A DNA stretch of 6,816 nucleotides from Acidobacteriota bacterium (GTDB lineage Bacteria; Acidobacteriota; Terriglobia; UBA7540; JAPUME01), in assembly GCA_027294185.1 (NCBI GenBank), contig JAPUME010000125.1, positions 1 to 6,816 of the forward strand, read 5' to 3'. Shown piece by piece: positions 6,218-6,816 of the stretch. Positions within the stretch are counted from its first letter, which is position 1. Each line of letters starts with the position of its first letter. Below the pieces are notes generated by a model. The model was not told the origin of the DNA. It did not search any database and saw only the letters and a list, made by a program, of their open reading frames with translations. A program made the position numbers and the translations under genes.

Positions 6218-6816
6218 TCAGGCGCGCTGACAGATGACTTCGATCAGGGCGACCCGGTTCTCCTCCAGGTTGCGGCGCATGTTTTCTGCCATTGCGGGGA
6301 ACTCGGGGCCAAGCAGCAGGTGGAAGCCCAGGGGTGGCGGCCCGCCGTCCTGATTGCGAGCTGCTACTCGACGAAACCAGTTGCGACCCGCTGCGGTCGT
6401 ATCGCGCCAACGGGTTACCTCGAAGCCGGCATCAACAAGCAACTCGCGCAAATCGTCCGGCGTCACAAGAAAGCTGAGCGACGGCTCACGTGCCCAGGGA
6501 ACAGGAAAGTGCAAATTGCCGCCAGCTCCCTGCAGAATATCATAGAGGGCAAACGAGCCTCGCGGTTTGAGGACCCGCCGCACTTCCTCATACATCCGCT
6601 GCTTGTCGGCGATGTTCATGGCGACGTGCTGGGTCCAGGCGATTTCGAATGTCTCATCCTCGAAAGGCAGATCAAGCGCATCGCCGTGTCTGTATTCGAC
6701 CAGGTGATCCAGGCCGAGCCATCGAGCGATCGCTGAAGCTCCCCGAACGTACGCCTCGGTAAGGTCGATGCCGATGACCTTGCAGCCATGGGTGCCGGCG
6801 AGTGTCCGCGACGATC
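6218..6816 (-). CDS. Class I SAM-dependent methyltransferase (Methyltransf_11/UbiE-like), 5'-truncated by window edge
   Basis: The visible C-terminal 198 residues run off the right edge; the N-terminus and glycine-rich motif I lie mostly outside. The fragment starts in SSRTLA, as expected just after GxGxGG. GCKVIGID (10-17) supplies the acidic Asp17 that binds the SAM ribose. RHGDALDLPF (42-51) is the adenine-contact motif, and WTQHVAMNIADK (60-71) and RRVLKPRGSFALYDI are motifs II-III. The tail has PVPWAREPSLSFLVTPDDLR, typical of a widespread group often annotated as UbiE-like or sarcosine/dimethylglycine-type N-methyltransferases. The substrate cannot be inferred. An internal ATG at 6619 is not the true start because strong homology-type sequence continues upstream in frame. 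The stop is TGA at 6220-6218. It lies 43 bp upstream of the selC gene on the same strand. Confidence 0.88.
   Translation of the reverse strand, partial: SSRTLAGTHGCKVIGIDLTEAYVRGASAIARWLGLDHLVEYRHGDALDLPFEDETFEIAWTQHVAMNIADKQRMYEEVRRVLKPRGSFALYDILQGAGGNLHFPVPWAREPSLSFLVTPDDLRELLVDAGFEVTRWRDTTAAGRNWFRRVAARNQDGGPPPLGFHLLLGPEFPAMAENMRRNLEENRVALIEVICQRA

Noticed and set aside
6187..6220. Read-through of the methyltransferase TGA as selenocysteine, extending about 11 codons
   Set aside because: No SECIS-like hairpin at the right place; the extension is non-conserved-looking and overlaps the selC promoter.

Overview
The window looks like a chromosomal segment from a moderately GC-rich Gram-negative bacterium, most probably an Acidobacteriota member. 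KdsA points to a lipopolysaccharide-bearing outer membrane. The two secreted von Willebrand factor A proteins have the family features (DxSxS MIDAS, NQY-IGY, C-terminal GYYAP) that I associate with the 'VWFA-related acidobacterial domain' proteins. The assignment rests on family recognition only; no database search was possible.

Layout, left to right. Positions 1-107 hold the probable 3' end of an unrecognised + strand gene, convergent with the next pair. Positions 195-2785 on the minus strand hold pyrG (CTP synthase) followed by kdsA (KDO-8-phosphate synthase, metal-dependent type). Positions 2786-3323 form a long intergenic region between the divergent pyrG and VWA genes. It is rich in inverted repeats and short repeated motifs and contains an extended -10 promoter candidate. 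Positions 3324-5409 on the + strand hold two tandem, overlapping genes for secreted VWA-domain proteins, followed after 78 bp by a small cytoplasmic CxxC redoxin (5488-5982). A perfect 7-bp hairpin then separates the redoxin gene from a convergent tRNA gene.

The most notable feature is a complete minus-strand selenocysteine tRNA gene (selC, 6080-6174). It is 95 nt long, has anticodon UCA, a 6-bp D stem, a long variable arm and an encoded CCA. Its promoter candidate (TTGCCC, 18 bp, TATAAT) places the predicted transcription start on the first base of the mature tRNA. The right edge (6218-6816) is the C-terminal part of a minus-strand SAM-dependent methyltransferase.

Functional links: PyrG makes CTP, which KdsB needs to activate KDO, the product line that KdsA starts. 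The two VWA proteins are paralogues whose genes are translationally overlapped, so they are probably made together and act at the cell envelope. The tRNA-Sec gene implies that the organism makes selenoproteins. The decoding genes selA, selB and selD are not in this window, and no convincing UGA-containing selenoprotein gene is seen, though one speculative candidate is discussed under findings.
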